A stretch of 64,000 nucleotides of DNA from Nocardioides mesophilus (GCF_014395785.1 NZ_CP060713.1:1764501-1828500), one strand, 5' to 3'; positions 49,999 through 59,620 are shown, counted from the first letter of the stretch. Numbers and translations are program-made. The notes: generated by a model not told the origin, from the letters alone.

Positions 49999-51912
49999 TT
50001 GTCAGCCACTGCACGATCGCGCCGCCTCACCGTCGTGGCGGCCGCAGCGGGAATCGGCCTCCTCGCCGGTCCCCTCGCCCTCACCCAGGGCGCCCTCGCC
50101 GACGACCACTCGGCCGCCCGCGCCGCCGCCCCCGCCGCGGTCCAGCACGGCAAGTGGCGCGTGAAGGTCGACCTCTACGCGCTCAATGACTTCCACGGCC
50201 AGCTCGAGGCCGTCGACCCGCAGAAGAGCTCGGGCGGGCGGGTCGGCTCGACCGTGGCCGGTGGCGCGGAGTACCTCGCCACCCACCTGAAGGAGTGGCG
50301 CGCGGCCTCGAAGGACCGCGGGGCCCAGCCGATCACCGTCGCTGCCGGTGACCTGATCGGCGCCACCCCGCTGCTCTCGGCGGCGTTCCACGACGAGCCG
50401 ACCATCCAGGCGATGAACCTGATGGGCCTGCAGGTGACCTCGGTGGGCAACCACGAGTTCGACGAGGGCTCGCAGGAGCTGCTGCGGATGCAGAACGGCG
50501 GCTGCCTGGCCGACGGTGACGGCGCGAACAACCAGAACTCCTGCCCGGACCCGGCGAACCCGTTCGAGGGCGCGGACTTCCAGTACCTCGCGGCCAACGT
50601 GAAGGACTCCTCGACCAACAAGACGATCCTGCCGCCGTACTGGGTGAAGAAGGTCAACGGCGAGAAGGTCGGCTTCATCGGCATGACCCTGCAGAACACC
50701 CCGAACATTGTGACGAAGTCCGGCGTCGCCGGGCTGGAGTTCACCGACGAGGTGGCCACCGTCAACAAGCTGGTCCCGGTCCTGCGCAAGCAGGGCGTCC
50801 AGGCCATGGTGGTGCTGCTGCACGAGGGCGTCACCCCGTCCTCGACCGCCAACGTGAACGGCTGCGAGGGCGCCGAGGGCCCGGGTCTGGAGATCGCGAA
50901 GAACCTGGACCCGGAGATCGACCTGGTCGTCTCCGGGCACACCCACCAGCCCTACATCTGCACGGTGCGCGACCCGCACGGTCGCCAGCGCATGATCACC
51001 AGCGCCTTCTCCACCGGCCGGGTGGTCACCGAGATCAACCTGCAGATCAAGCGTCGCAACGGCGAGGTGGTCCGCTCCGCGGTCCGCGCCACCAACCACA
51101 TCGTCACCAACCCGCAGGCCTACGACCCGGCCGAGGCCGTCGACCCGCAGGTGCACGAGAACATCAACCCCGACACCACGGTCGCCAACGCCGCGATCAC
51201 CCGGCTGATCGCCCGCTACAAGGAGCTCGTGCGGCCGATCGAGTCCAAGGTGCTCGGCAAGATCGCTCCGGCGGACGCGGTGAACACGCTGGCCAAGGTC
51301 AACGACGGCACCGACTACCCGCTCGGCAACCTGATCGCGGACAGCCAGAAGCACGACCCGAGCGCCATCCCCAGCGGGGGCGCCACCCCGGTCGTCGCCT
51401 TCATGAACCCGGGCGGCATCCGCACCAACCTGGTGGAGAACGACCAGGGAGACGTCACCTACGGCGCGGCCTTCGCGGTCCAGCCGTTCAACAACTACGT
51501 CACCTCGGTCGACCTCACCGGCCAGCAGATCCTCGACGTGCTCAACCAGCAGTGGAACGGCCTCAACGAGGGCACGCTGGCCAAGAACGCGAAGATCCTC
51601 CAGGTCTCCGGCCTCCAGTACTCCTACAGCGCCGCGCTCGCCGAGACCAAGGACGCCGACGCCCTCGTCGGTGACGTGCTGATCGACGAGAACGGCGACG
51701 GCAACGTCACCGAGCTCCTCGACAAGACCAAGACCTACCGGGTGGTGGCCAACTCGTTCCTCACCGACGGTGGCGACGGCTTCGCCACCCTCGGCCAGGG
51801 CGCGAACAAGTTCATCGGCGGGCTGGACATCGACGCGCTGGCCCGTGAGCTGACCTCGGGCACCGGCGCCTACCAGCCGCCGGCCGAGGGACGCATCACC
51901 AAGGTGTCCTGA
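49999..51912 (+). CDS. Secreted bifunctional metallophosphatase/5'-nucleotidase
   Basis: A 637-residue extracellular enzyme read from a TTG start preceded by GAAGGGA. The signal peptide ends near the ALA of QGALADD. The metallophosphoesterase domain has DFHGQLE, GDLIGATPL, GNHEFDEG and SGHTHQPY for the dinuclear metal centre; the C-terminal 5'-nucleotidase domain has YPLGNLIADS and MNPGGIRTNL. It is like UshA and releases phosphate from nucleotides. A 269-bp leader upstream holds a GCAGGTG-GGTT-CACCTGC hairpin at 49867-49884. No LPXTG anchor is present, so it is probably released. Confidence 0.92.
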   Translation: MSATARSRRLTVVAAAAGIGLLAGPLALTQGALADDHSAARAAAPAAVQHGKWRVKVDLYALNDFHGQLEAVDPQKSSGGRVGSTVAGGAEYLATHLKEWRAASKDRGAQPITVAAGDLIGATPLLSAAFHDEPTIQAMNLMGLQVTSVGNHEFDEGSQELLRMQNGGCLADGDGANNQNSCPDPANPFEGADFQYLAANVKDSSTNKTILPPYWVKKVNGEKVGFIGMTLQNTPNIVTKSGVAGLEFTDEVATVNKLVPVLRKQGVQAMVVLLHEGVTPSSTANVNGCEGAEGPGLEIAKNLDPEIDLVVSGHTHQPYICTVRDPHGRQRMITSAFSTGRVVTEINLQIKRRNGEVVRSAVRATNHIVTNPQAYDPAEAVDPQVHENINPDTTVANAAITRLIARYKELVRPIESKVLGKIAPADAVNTLAKVNDGTDYPLGNLIADSQKHDPSAIPSGGATPVVAFMNPGGIRTNLVENDQGDVTYGAAFAVQPFNNYVTSVDLTGQQILDVLNQQWNGLNEGTLAKNAKILQVSGLQYSYSAALAETKDADALVGDVLIDENGDGNVTELLDKTKTYRVVANSFLTDGGDGFATLGQGANKFIGGLDIDALARELTSGTGAYQPPAEGRITKVS

Positions 51913-51944
51913 GCACCCAGCAACACCCAGCAACACCGCAGCAG

Positions 51945-51977
51945 CAGGAGGGGCGGCCCCCAGGGCCGCCCCTCCTG
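51945..51977. terminator. Strong GC hairpin terminator
   Basis: A perfect 15-bp stem, CAGGAGGGGCGGCCC with GGGCCGCCCCTCCTG, and a three-base loop lie 32 bp after the nucleotidase stop. It sits between convergent genes and can work in both directions. A T-run is absent, as is usual in such genomes. Confidence 0.85.
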
Positions 51978-52006
51978 TCGTCTGGTCAGCTCCCCGGACC
52001 TCTCGC

Positions 52007-53035
52007 TCAGGTCATCGCGTGGTGGTGCGGGCCGTTCCGGTGCTGCTCGTGCGCCTCCTGGCGCAGCCGGAGTCCGAGCAGCGCGGCGACGAGCAGCGTC
52101 ACCCCGGTGACCAGCAGGATGCCGGCGGCACCGAGCGAGCCGCTGGTCCAGTCGCTGAGCGCCTCGGGGACCGCGACGGTCACCGCGACCACGCCGGTGG
52201 CCAGGTAGGGCCAGGCCCGGGTCCGCAGGTACGCCGCGAACGCGGCCACCCCGACCGCGGCCGTGAGCACGTAGGCACCCCAGGGCTCGACGGCACCGAG
52301 CGGGAGCTGCGCGCCGAAGAAGGCCAGGCCGCAGCCGATGATCCGCGCCGAGAGCAGCTCGCGCCACCAGCCGCGCTCGGCGGCCAGCAGCCACAGCACC
52401 CCGAGTGCGAGGACCAGCACGCCGAACCACGCCTCACCCAGCCCGCCGCTGGAGAGCGCCCCCAGCCCGGACGGGATCGCGGCGAAGGCCGCCGCCGCCG
52501 AGCCGAGCTGGCCGACGGTGGTCGGGGCGACCAGGTAGCCGAGCAGCGCCGCCGCCAGCCCGGCGAGGGCCGCGAGCATGACGGCGAGTTCCTCGTTGCT
52601 CATCACGTCGAGCAGCCACAGACCGACCGCGAAGGACAGGCAGCCGGCGGCCGCGGTCAGCAGCACCGAGGTGAGCCTGTTGCGGACCGCCTCCTCGGGC
52701 TGCCGCAACGCCCGGGCGCCGCCGGCGGTGCCGACCACCACGAAACCGGCGGCGACCAGCACCAGCGCGGTCACCAGCAGCAGCCCGACCTGCTGGCCGA
52801 GCGACAGGTCGGTCCAGGTGGTGCCGAGGAAGAGGACGGCGGCGCCCACCACGAAGGCGCCACCGACGTAGCCGGCGATCTCCGCCATCCGCCGTCGCAA
52901 CGGGACGGCGACCTCGGTGCCGTGCTCGAGTGCGCCGGCGACCACCGGGTCGGCCTCGCCCGCCCGGCTTGGGTCCAGCAGCCCGGCCTCGATCAGGGCC
53001 GTGACGACCGCGCGTGTCGTGCTCTGTGTGCTCAT
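52007..53035 (-). CDS. DUF2157-like multi-span membrane protein
   Basis: A 342-residue protein with a soluble N-terminal segment of about 50 residues (VTALIEAGLLDPSRAG) and eight to nine membrane segments, ending in a His-rich tail (HEQHRNGPHHHAMT). The layout fits DUF2157-like actinobacterial proteins. Function unknown. The His-rich tail could bind metal but that is inference. It starts 82 bp before the PBP gene end. Confidence 0.75.
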   Translation of the reverse strand: MSTQSTTRAVVTALIEAGLLDPSRAGEADPVVAGALEHGTEVAVPLRRRMAEIAGYVGGAFVVGAAVLFLGTTWTDLSLGQQVGLLLVTALVLVAAGFVVVGTAGGARALRQPEEAVRNRLTSVLLTAAAGCLSFAVGLWLLDVMSNEELAVMLAALAGLAAALLGYLVAPTTVGQLGSAAAAFAAIPSGLGALSSGGLGEAWFGVLVLALGVLWLLAAERGWWRELLSARIIGCGLAFFGAQLPLGAVEPWGAYVLTAAVGVAAFAAYLRTRAWPYLATGVVAVTVAVPEALSDWTSGSLGAAGILLVTGVTLLVAALLGLRLRQEAHEQHRNGPHHHAMT

Positions 53036-53117
53036 GGGTCCAGCGTGGCGGCTCCGGACTCTTCCCGAGGAGAGTCGTAGTACTCAGTCCGGACGGATCG
53101 GATGCTCAACCTCGCCA

Positions 53118-55010
53118 TCAGGACGCGCTGCGGAGGAACTCCTCGAGCAGCGGTCCGGCGGTGCCGGAGCCCGAGTCGCCGACCTCGACGAAGGCCGCCA
53201 CGGCGAGGTCCCCGTGCACGGCGATCATCCAGGCGTGGGTCCGCAGCGGCTCCTCGCTGCCGAACTCCGCGGTGCCGGTCTTCGCCAGCGCCGGCGGCCC
53301 GGGGAGGTCCGCGAGCAGGCTGCCGCTGCCCTCGGTGACCACCGCGCGCATCAGCCCCCGGAGCTGCTCCGCCTCCCCGGCGGTGAGCGGCTGGTCCGGG
53401 GAGGCGGTCGGCGCCACGTCCGGCAGCAGGTGCGGTACGACGGTGCGCCCCTGCGCCACCGAGGCCGCGACCGCCGCCATCGCCATCGGGGAGGCGAGCA
53501 CCTCGCCCTGGCCGATCAGCGCCGCCGCCGCCGCGGTCTCTGAACCACCCGAGCCGTCGGGGCCACCGGGCACCTGGCCGAAGTAGGCCGGGAAGCCGAG
53601 GTCGTGGTCGACGCCGAGCCCGAGCGCGGCGGCCGCCTGGTCGAGGTCCCGGACCCGGTCGCGCTGCTCGATGAAGGCGGTGTTGCAGGAGTTCGCCACC
53701 GCCTGGCGCAGCGTGATCTCGCCGAGACCCAAGGCCGGGTAGTCGTCGTAGTTCTTGAAGCGCTTGCCGTCCACGACGGTGGTGGACGGGCAGGAGACCC
53801 GGCTCTGCGGGTCCAGCCCGGCGCGCAGCAGCGCCAGGCTGGTGACGACCTTGAACGTCGAGCCGGGGGCGTACTGGCCGACGGTGGCGGTGGAGTAGCC
53901 CTCCGACCCGGGTCCGCTCGCGGCGGCGAGCAGATCACCGGTCGAGGGCTGCACCGCGACCAGGGCGCTGGACGGCCCGACGTCGGCGAGCACGCGTTCG
54001 GCCTGCTCCTGCAGCCGCAGGTCGAGGGTGGTCCGCAACGGTGCACCCGGCACCGGGGCCAGCCGGAACAGTCTGCGGCTGCGCTCCCGCTGCCCCGTGG
54101 ACCGGGTGGCGGTGACCACCCACCCGGGGGTCCCGCGCAGGCGCTCGTCGTACCGCTGCTGGAGCCCGGAGAGACCGGCCTCGTCGCCGCTGGCGTAGGC
54201 GCCGTCGGACTTCTTGACCATCTCCGCGGTCACCGGCCCGACCGAGCCGAGGATCGGGCGGGCGAACTCGCGGGTCGGCGCGAGCGGCAGGGTGTCGGCG
54301 ACCACCCCGGCGCCGGGGATTCCGGCGACCGCTTGCAGCTGCGGCTGGGCCTCGGCCTCACGCAGCACGATCGCCTCGACGAAGGCCTTCTCCCCGGCCG
54401 CCTTCACCTGGGCCACGAACGCAGCGGGGTCGACGTCGACGGCGGCGGCGAGCGCCCGGGCGGAGGCGGCCTGCCGGCCGGGGCCGACCCGGGTCTTGTC
54501 GATGCCGAAGCGGAGCACCGGCCGGTCCTCGACGATCGCGGCGCCCCCGCGGCCGGTGATCGGTGCCCGCTCCGGCGCGACCGCGGACAGCTGGAGCACC
54601 TCGCCGGGCTTGAGGCCCCAGGCCGACTCCGACAGCGCCACCTTCCAGGCCTCGCCGACCCGGTCCAGGTCGACGGTGCCGGTGCTGGTCCAGGTCGCGT
54701 CGGTGTCCGGGAGGTCCCACTCGAAGTCCAGCGCGGCGGTGGCCGAGCTGCCGTCGCCGGACTCGGTGACGTCCTGCACGCTCACCGTGGGCGTCGCCTC
54801 CTCCATCCCCTCGCTGACCCGGGCCCGCAGCTTCTCCGGCGCGACCTTCCCGGTGACCGGGACGCCCGTCAGGTCGCCGGCGGTCAGGCCAGCGGCGAGC
54901 GCCCGGGCGACGTCGTCGGGTTCTTGCCCCGGATCCGCGGATCCGCTGGTGCAGCCGGCGAGGGCAGAGCCGGCGAGCAGGACGGTGGCGAGGAGGGTGC
55001 GGCTTCTCAC
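53118..55010 (-). CDS. Lipoprotein penicillin-binding transpeptidase with MecA-like N-terminal domain
   Basis: A 630-residue class B-type PBP. A lipobox ends at C20 (SALAGC), an NTF2-like MecA N-terminal region lies at about 30-145, a non-penicillin dimerisation region follows, and the transpeptidase has S384-TFK, S441-CN and K577-TG motifs intact. It lacks the usual membrane anchor helix and is lipidated instead. Its GTG overlaps the MMPL stop by four bases. It probably cross-links peptidoglycan; coupling to an exporter is unusual. Confidence 0.9.
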   Translation of the reverse strand: MRSRTLLATVLLAGSALAGCTSGSADPGQEPDDVARALAAGLTAGDLTGVPVTGKVAPEKLRARVSEGMEEATPTVSVQDVTESGDGSSATAALDFEWDLPDTDATWTSTGTVDLDRVGEAWKVALSESAWGLKPGEVLQLSAVAPERAPITGRGGAAIVEDRPVLRFGIDKTRVGPGRQAASARALAAAVDVDPAAFVAQVKAAGEKAFVEAIVLREAEAQPQLQAVAGIPGAGVVADTLPLAPTREFARPILGSVGPVTAEMVKKSDGAYASGDEAGLSGLQQRYDERLRGTPGWVVTATRSTGQRERSRRLFRLAPVPGAPLRTTLDLRLQEQAERVLADVGPSSALVAVQPSTGDLLAAASGPGSEGYSTATVGQYAPGSTFKVVTSLALLRAGLDPQSRVSCPSTTVVDGKRFKNYDDYPALGLGEITLRQAVANSCNTAFIEQRDRVRDLDQAAAALGLGVDHDLGFPAYFGQVPGGPDGSGGSETAAAAALIGQGEVLASPMAMAAVAASVAQGRTVVPHLLPDVAPTASPDQPLTAGEAEQLRGLMRAVVTEGSGSLLADLPGPPALAKTGTAEFGSEEPLRTHAWMIAVHGDLAVAAFVEVGDSGSGTAGPLLEEFLRSAS

Positions 55011-57136
55011 CCCCCGATCCGACCATCCCGCCCGGCGGGAGTCAAAGCACCGGCCCCAGCGTCGCGTCGGACGCCGTCCCGGTGGTCGCCCGAGACCCGC
55101 CGCGGCCACCAGAACGTCTCGCCGAGCAGCACCCCGAGCGCGGGCACCACGACGGTGCGCACCAGCAGGGTGTCGAGCAGCACGCCGATGCAGATCACCA
55201 CGCCGAGCTGGGCGAGCACCACCAGCGGCAGCACGCCGAGCACCGCGAACACGGCGGCCAGCAGGATGCCGGCGCTGGTGATCACGCCGCCGGTCGCGGT
55301 CAGCGCGCGCAGCATGCCGGCCTTCGAGCCGTGGGCGGCGGCCTCCTCCTTCGCGCGAGTGACCAGGAAGATGTTGTAGTCGACGCCGAGCGCGACCAGG
55401 AACAGGAACGCCAGCAGCGGGACGCCGACGTCCAGCGCCGGGAAGCCGAGCACCTGGGTGAAGACGAGCCAGGAGAGGCCGAGGCTGGCGAGGTACGTCG
55501 CCAGCACGGTGAGCACCAGCAGGAACGGCGCGAGCAGGGAGCGGAGCAGCAGGATCAGCGCGCCCAGCACGAGCACGACGATCAGCGGCAGGATCACCAT
55601 CCGGTCCCGGGCGGCGGCGTCCGTCGCGTCCACGGCCTGGGCCTGGGTGCCGCCGACATAGGTCTGGTCGAGGTCGGCGAGGGCGGCGCGCAGGCCGATC
55701 ACCGTCGCGGTGGACTCCTCCGACCCGGGGGCGGCGTCGATGACCGCGGTGATCTCGGTGATGCCGTCCGCGGACCGGCTGACCTGGGCGCTGCGGACTC
55801 CGTCGGAGTCGCGGACCTCGGAGAGCACCTGCTCGGCGTTGCCGCGGGTGAGCACCTGCACCGGGTCGGAGGTGCCGGCCGGGAACGACTCGGCGAGCCG
55901 CTCCGAGGCCGCGATCGCCTCCGGCTTCTCGAGGAACTGGTCGGCGGGGCCGAGCCCGGTGTCGATGCGGAGCACGTTGAGGGCGAGCACCCCGAGCACG
56001 ATCGCGGAGCCGACGACGTACACCGCCGGCCGCACGGCCACCGCGTCCCCGACCCGGTGCCACAGGGTGCGGGACTCGACCAGCGACTGCTGGCCGACCC
56101 GCGGCACCTTGGGCCAGAAGATCCAGCGGCCGAAGACGACGAGCGCAGCCGGCAGCACCACCAGCACGAAGGAGGCCGCGGTGAGCACACCGATCGCGCA
56201 GGCCAGGCCCAGTCCGCGGGTGCTCGGGATCAGCGAGAGCAGCAGGGTGAGCAGCCCGAGCACCACGGTCACCGAGCTGGAGAGCACCGCCTCCGCGGTA
56301 CGCCGCAGCGCGTGCGCCATCGCGGTGAACCGGTTCTCCTCGTGCCGCAGCTCGTCGCGGTAGCGCGAGATCAGCAGCAGCGCGTAGTCGGTGCCGGCAC
56401 CGAACACCAGCACCGAGAGGATGCCGATCGTGGACTCGTCCCAGGCGATGTTCACCGCGGCGAGCACGTGGGTGGCCAGCACCGCGGCGAGACGGTCGGC
56501 GACCCCGACGACGGTCAACGGGATCAACCAGAGCACGGGGCTGCGGTAGGTCAGCAGCAGCAGCACCGCGACCACCAGCGCGGTGGTGAGCAGCAGGCTG
56601 GTGTTGGCCCCGTCGAAGACCGCGGCGAGGTCGGCCTGCACCGCGGCCGGGCCGGTCACCTGTGCGGTGACCCCGTCGGGCACGGCCGCGTCCAGCGAGT
56701 CCCGCAGCTCGCCGACCAGCTCGGCGTTCTCCGCTGCCCCGACCTGCGGCACCGGCACCACGGCGAGCGCGGCGGTGCCGTCCTCGGAGGGCGTCACCGG
56801 CGGCCCCGGGGGCAGCTCGAGCTGGGTGCGCACGTCGTCCACGGCTCCCTGCAGCGCGCCGACGGCGCCCGGGTCGAGCTTGCCCTGGTCGGCGGTGAAC
56901 AGCACCACGGCCGTGGAGGCGTCCTCGGGGAGCCGGTCCTGCAGCTCGGCGGCGATCGTGCTGTCGGCGTCGCGCGGGAGCGAGTCCAGCGGTGAGCTGG
57001 TGCGGCCGGCCTCCCCGACGACACCGGCGGCCGCGCCTGCCAGCAGCAGCGGAACCAGGGCGAACGCCCACGCCGTCCGCCGGCCGGTGATCAGGGCACG
57101 GATCCGGGCAAGCAGGTCGGGTGCGGGGCCGCTCAT
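55007..57136 (-). CDS. MMPL-family exporter
   Basis: A 709-residue RND/MMPL transporter with about eleven to twelve membrane segments, two extracytoplasmic loops (residues about 45-200 and 380-530) and the repeated MMPL layout. Regions such as ESTIGILSVLVFGAGTDYALLLISRYRDEL in pieces, with GTDYALLL, match the family. It exports lipids or drugs in actinobacteria. The start is 57136; a longer upstream frame overlaps the divergent MarR gene. Its stop overlaps the PBP start. Confidence 0.92.
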   Translation of the reverse strand: MSGPAPDLLARIRALITGRRTAWAFALVPLLLAGAAAGVVGEAGRTSSPLDSLPRDADSTIAAELQDRLPEDASTAVVLFTADQGKLDPGAVGALQGAVDDVRTQLELPPGPPVTPSEDGTAALAVVPVPQVGAAENAELVGELRDSLDAAVPDGVTAQVTGPAAVQADLAAVFDGANTSLLLTTALVVAVLLLLTYRSPVLWLIPLTVVGVADRLAAVLATHVLAAVNIAWDESTIGILSVLVFGAGTDYALLLISRYRDELRHEENRFTAMAHALRRTAEAVLSSSVTVVLGLLTLLLSLIPSTRGLGLACAIGVLTAASFVLVVLPAALVVFGRWIFWPKVPRVGQQSLVESRTLWHRVGDAVAVRPAVYVVGSAIVLGVLALNVLRIDTGLGPADQFLEKPEAIAASERLAESFPAGTSDPVQVLTRGNAEQVLSEVRDSDGVRSAQVSRSADGITEITAVIDAAPGSEESTATVIGLRAALADLDQTYVGGTQAQAVDATDAAARDRMVILPLIVVLVLGALILLLRSLLAPFLLVLTVLATYLASLGLSWLVFTQVLGFPALDVGVPLLAFLFLVALGVDYNIFLVTRAKEEAAAHGSKAGMLRALTATGGVITSAGILLAAVFAVLGVLPLVVLAQLGVVICIGVLLDTLLVRTVVVPALGVLLGETFWWPRRVSGDHRDGVRRDAGAGALTPAGRDGRIGG

Positions 57137-57172
57137 GTGTGACACTCCCTGTTGTTCGTCAGCACGTTGATA

Positions 57173-57191
57173 GTTAAGTTGGTTACTTACC
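57173..57191. promoter_or_regulatory. Candidate MarR operator
   Basis: GTTAAGT and ACTTACC separated by five bases form a dyad with six of seven matching pairs, midway between the divergent MMPL and MarR genes (starts at 57136 and 57213). Spacing and size are typical for MarR-family operators. Confidence 0.6.
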
Positions 57192-57212
57192 AAGCCAGGA
57201 AAGTAGCAGAGC

Positions 57213-57776
57213 ATGTCCAGCGACGCCACCCAGCACGGTCCGACCGCCGAGACCGACGGCTGTCCCACCATGTCGGACGCCGACGACCGGCCGGTCGCTG
57301 CGGACCCTCCCGGGTCGCCCGCGGCCGGACCGGCCACCGAGTTCGTCTCCTCGTGGCAGCAGACCGAGACGCTGACCGCGCTGCGCACCCTCGTCGAGGT
57401 GGCCGGCCGGGTGCGACCGGTGGTCGCGGAGCGGGCCGGGCTCAGCCAGTCCGAGCTGGTCACGCTCGAGCACCTCGTGGCCCGGCCGATGGGTCCCGCC
57501 GAGGTCGCCCGGCTGCTCGGGGTCACCTCCGCGGCCAGCACCGGCATCGTGGACCGGCTGACCGGCCGCGGCCACGTGGAGCGGCATCCGCACGCCGGCG
57601 ACCGCCGCCGTACCGACCTGGTGATCACCCCCTCGGGGCGCGAGGAGATCCTCGGGCACCTGATCCCGATGTTCCGGGCGCTCGGCGAGATGGACTCCCA
57701 GCTCGACGACGCCGAGCGCGAGGTGGTGCTGCGCTACCTGGAGCGCGCCACCGAGGCGTTCCGCAGCGTGCTCTGA
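57213..57776 (+). CDS. MarR-family transcriptional regulator
   Basis: A 187-residue MarR protein. After a disordered 40-residue N-terminus, the winged helix is LSQSELVTLEHLVARPMGPAEVARLLGVTSAASTGIVDRLTGRGHVERHPHAGDRRR in pieces (RLLGVTSAA, DRLTGRGHVER, DRRRTDLVIT). It is divergent from the MMPL-PBP operon and the dyad between them is its likely site, so the three genes form a drug- or cell-wall-response unit. Confidence 0.92.
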   Translation: MSSDATQHGPTAETDGCPTMSDADDRPVAADPPGSPAAGPATEFVSSWQQTETLTALRTLVEVAGRVRPVVAERAGLSQSELVTLEHLVARPMGPAEVARLLGVTSAASTGIVDRLTGRGHVERHPHAGDRRRTDLVITPSGREEILGHLIPMFRALGEMDSQLDDAEREVVLRYLERATEAFRSVL

Positions 57777-57890
57777 CCGAGACACCCGCCCCTCCCGGAC
57801 GCCGGTCGGCCCGCGGCGGCGCCGACCGATGAGTTCTCTGGCCGGCACCGGTCAGTGTCCCTAGAGTGAGTCGAGGCGAGGGGACACCAG

Positions 57891-58937
57891 ATGACGCAGA
57901 CCCAGACGGGGATCCAGGCAGAGACCGGGACCGGGACGCCGGGCGGGACACCGGCCGGTGCGCCGGCCCCGGACCGGGGTGACTTCACCACGGTCGCCGA
58001 CCCGTTCCGGCGCGAGCTGCTCGCGCACTGCTACCGGATGACCGGCTCGGTGCACGACGCCGAGGACCTGGTCCAGGAGACCTACCTGCGGGCCTGGCGC
58101 GCCTACCACTCCTTCGAGGGACGCTCCTCGGTGCGCACCTGGCTGCACCGGATCGCCACCAATGTCTGCCTCACCGCGCTCGAGGGCAAGGACCGCCGGC
58201 CGCTGCCCACCGGGCTCGGCCAGCCCGGCAGCACCGCCGGCGACCCGCTCGACGAGCGGGCGGAGGTGCCCTGGCTCGAACCGGCCCCGGACGCGCTCGT
58301 GGCCGACCCGGCCGACGCCGCGGAGGCGCGGGAGGGCATCCGGCTCGCGTTCGTGGCCGCCCTGCAGCACCTGCCGGCCCGGCAGCGGGCGGTGCTGATC
58401 CTGCGCGACGTGCTCCGCTGGAAGGCCGCCGAGGTGGCCGAGGCGCTCGAGACCACCCCGGCCGCGGTGAACAGCGCCCTGCAGCGGGCGCACGCCCAGA
58501 TGGACCGGGTGCGCGTCGCCGGCGAGACCGCCGACGAGCCGACGCCGGAGCAGCGCGAGCTCCTCGACCGCTACGTCCAGGCCTTCTGGGACAAGGACAT
58601 CGACACGATCGTCTCGATGCTCACCCGCGAGGCGGTCTGGGAGATGCCGCCGTTCGCCGGCTGGTACCAGGGCGCCGAGAACATCGGCCGGCTCATCGAC
58701 ACCCAGTGCCCGGGCCAGACCTACGACATGCCGATGCTTCCGACCCGGGCCAACGGCCAGCCGGCGTTCGGCCTGTACATGCGCACGCCCGCGGGCGACT
58801 TCGTGCCGTTCCAGCTCCAGGTGCTCACCTTCGAGGGGCCCCGGGTGGCGCACGTCGCCGCGTTCTTCTCGCCCGGGCTCTTCGAGCTGTTCGGGCTGCC
58901 CGAGCGACTGCCGGCCCGGGAGCCCGAGGGGCACTGA
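57891..58937 (+). CDS. SigX5/SigG-like ECF sigma factor with SnoaL-like C-terminal domain
   Basis: A 348-residue TIGR02960/SigX5-type sigma factor. Region 2 is LAHCYRMTGSVHDAEDLVQETYLRAW and RTWLHRIATNVCL in pieces, region 4 is LQHLPARQRAVLILRDVLRWKAAEVAEAL and ALQRAHAQMDRV. The C-terminal 140 residues are an NTF2/SnoaL-like domain (DKDIDTIVSMLTREAVWEMPPF). Such domains regulate activity in place of an anti-sigma factor. The stop overlaps the next start (TGATG). Confidence 0.9.
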   Translation: MTQTQTGIQAETGTGTPGGTPAGAPAPDRGDFTTVADPFRRELLAHCYRMTGSVHDAEDLVQETYLRAWRAYHSFEGRSSVRTWLHRIATNVCLTALEGKDRRPLPTGLGQPGSTAGDPLDERAEVPWLEPAPDALVADPADAAEAREGIRLAFVAALQHLPARQRAVLILRDVLRWKAAEVAEALETTPAAVNSALQRAHAQMDRVRVAGETADEPTPEQRELLDRYVQAFWDKDIDTIVSMLTREAVWEMPPFAGWYQGAENIGRLIDTQCPGQTYDMPMLPTRANGQPAFGLYMRTPAGDFVPFQLQVLTFEGPRVAHVAAFFSPGLFELFGLPERLPAREPEGH

Positions 58938-59620
58938 TGAGCCTGGCCCCGCGGGAGGAGCTGCTGACCGGCGCTCCCGCCCTCCTCGAGCGCGCCGTCG
59001 GCTACACCCGCGGCTGCCTCGCGCTCGTCGGCGGCGTCCCGCCGCACGCCGCGACTCCGTGCGCCTCCTGGGACCTCGCCGCCCTGCTGCGGCACATGGA
59101 CGACTCGCTCGCCGCCTTCACCGAGGCCGCCGAGCTCGGGTACGTGCACCTCGGGCAGCCGAGCCCGTCCCCGGCCGACGCGGGCGGTGGTTCGACCGGC
59201 GGCACGGCTGGCGGCACGGCCCATGGCACGGCTGGTGGTCCGGTCCACGGCACGGCGTCGGGAACGGCCGCCTCGGTCGCGGCGCTGAAGGGACGCGCCT
59301 GCGCGCTGCTCGCCGCGTGGGCGGCCGGCGCGGCGCCGGCGGTCCTGGTCGGCAGCGCGCCGATCCGGTCGGACCTGCTCGCTGCCGCCGGATCGCTGGA
59401 GATCGCCGTGCACGGCTGGGACGTCTCGGTGGCCTGCGGGGCGCCGCGACCGATCCCGGACCCGCTCGCGCGGGCGCTGATCGAGGTCGCCGACCTGCTC
59501 CTCGACGGCCGAACCGGGGAGGGCCGGTTCGCGCCGGCGCTCGACGTACCCCCCGGAGCCGACGCGAGCACCCGCCTGCTGGCCCGGGTCGGCCGGGCAG
59601 CAGCCGGTCCCCGGACCTGA
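58937..59620 (+). CDS. DinB/maleylpyruvate isomerase-like (TIGR03086) protein
   Basis: A 227-residue metal-binding protein. The DinB-type histidines are in LLRHMDDSLAAF and IAVHGWDVSVACG. A Gly/Thr/Ala linker (GGTAGGTAHGTAGG) lies at about 78-105 between the halves. TIGR03086 proteins often accompany SigX5-type sigma factors; the fold is shared with mycothiol-dependent enzymes. Starts inside the sigma-factor stop codon, so the two are coupled. No substrate can be assigned. Confidence 0.85.
   Translation: MSLAPREELLTGAPALLERAVGYTRGCLALVGGVPPHAATPCASWDLAALLRHMDDSLAAFTEAAELGYVHLGQPSPSPADAGGGSTGGTAGGTAHGTAGGPVHGTASGTAASVAALKGRACALLAAWAAGAAPAVLVGSAPIRSDLLAAAGSLEIAVHGWDVSVACGAPRPIPDPLARALIEVADLLLDGRTGEGRFAPALDVPPGADASTRLLARVGRAAAGPRT

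Noticed and set aside
55011-57071. A longer frame in phase with the PBP gene extending upstream through the exporter gene
   Set aside because: The part beyond 55010 is another-frame sequence inside the MMPL gene; the PBP begins with its signal peptide at the GTG at 55010.
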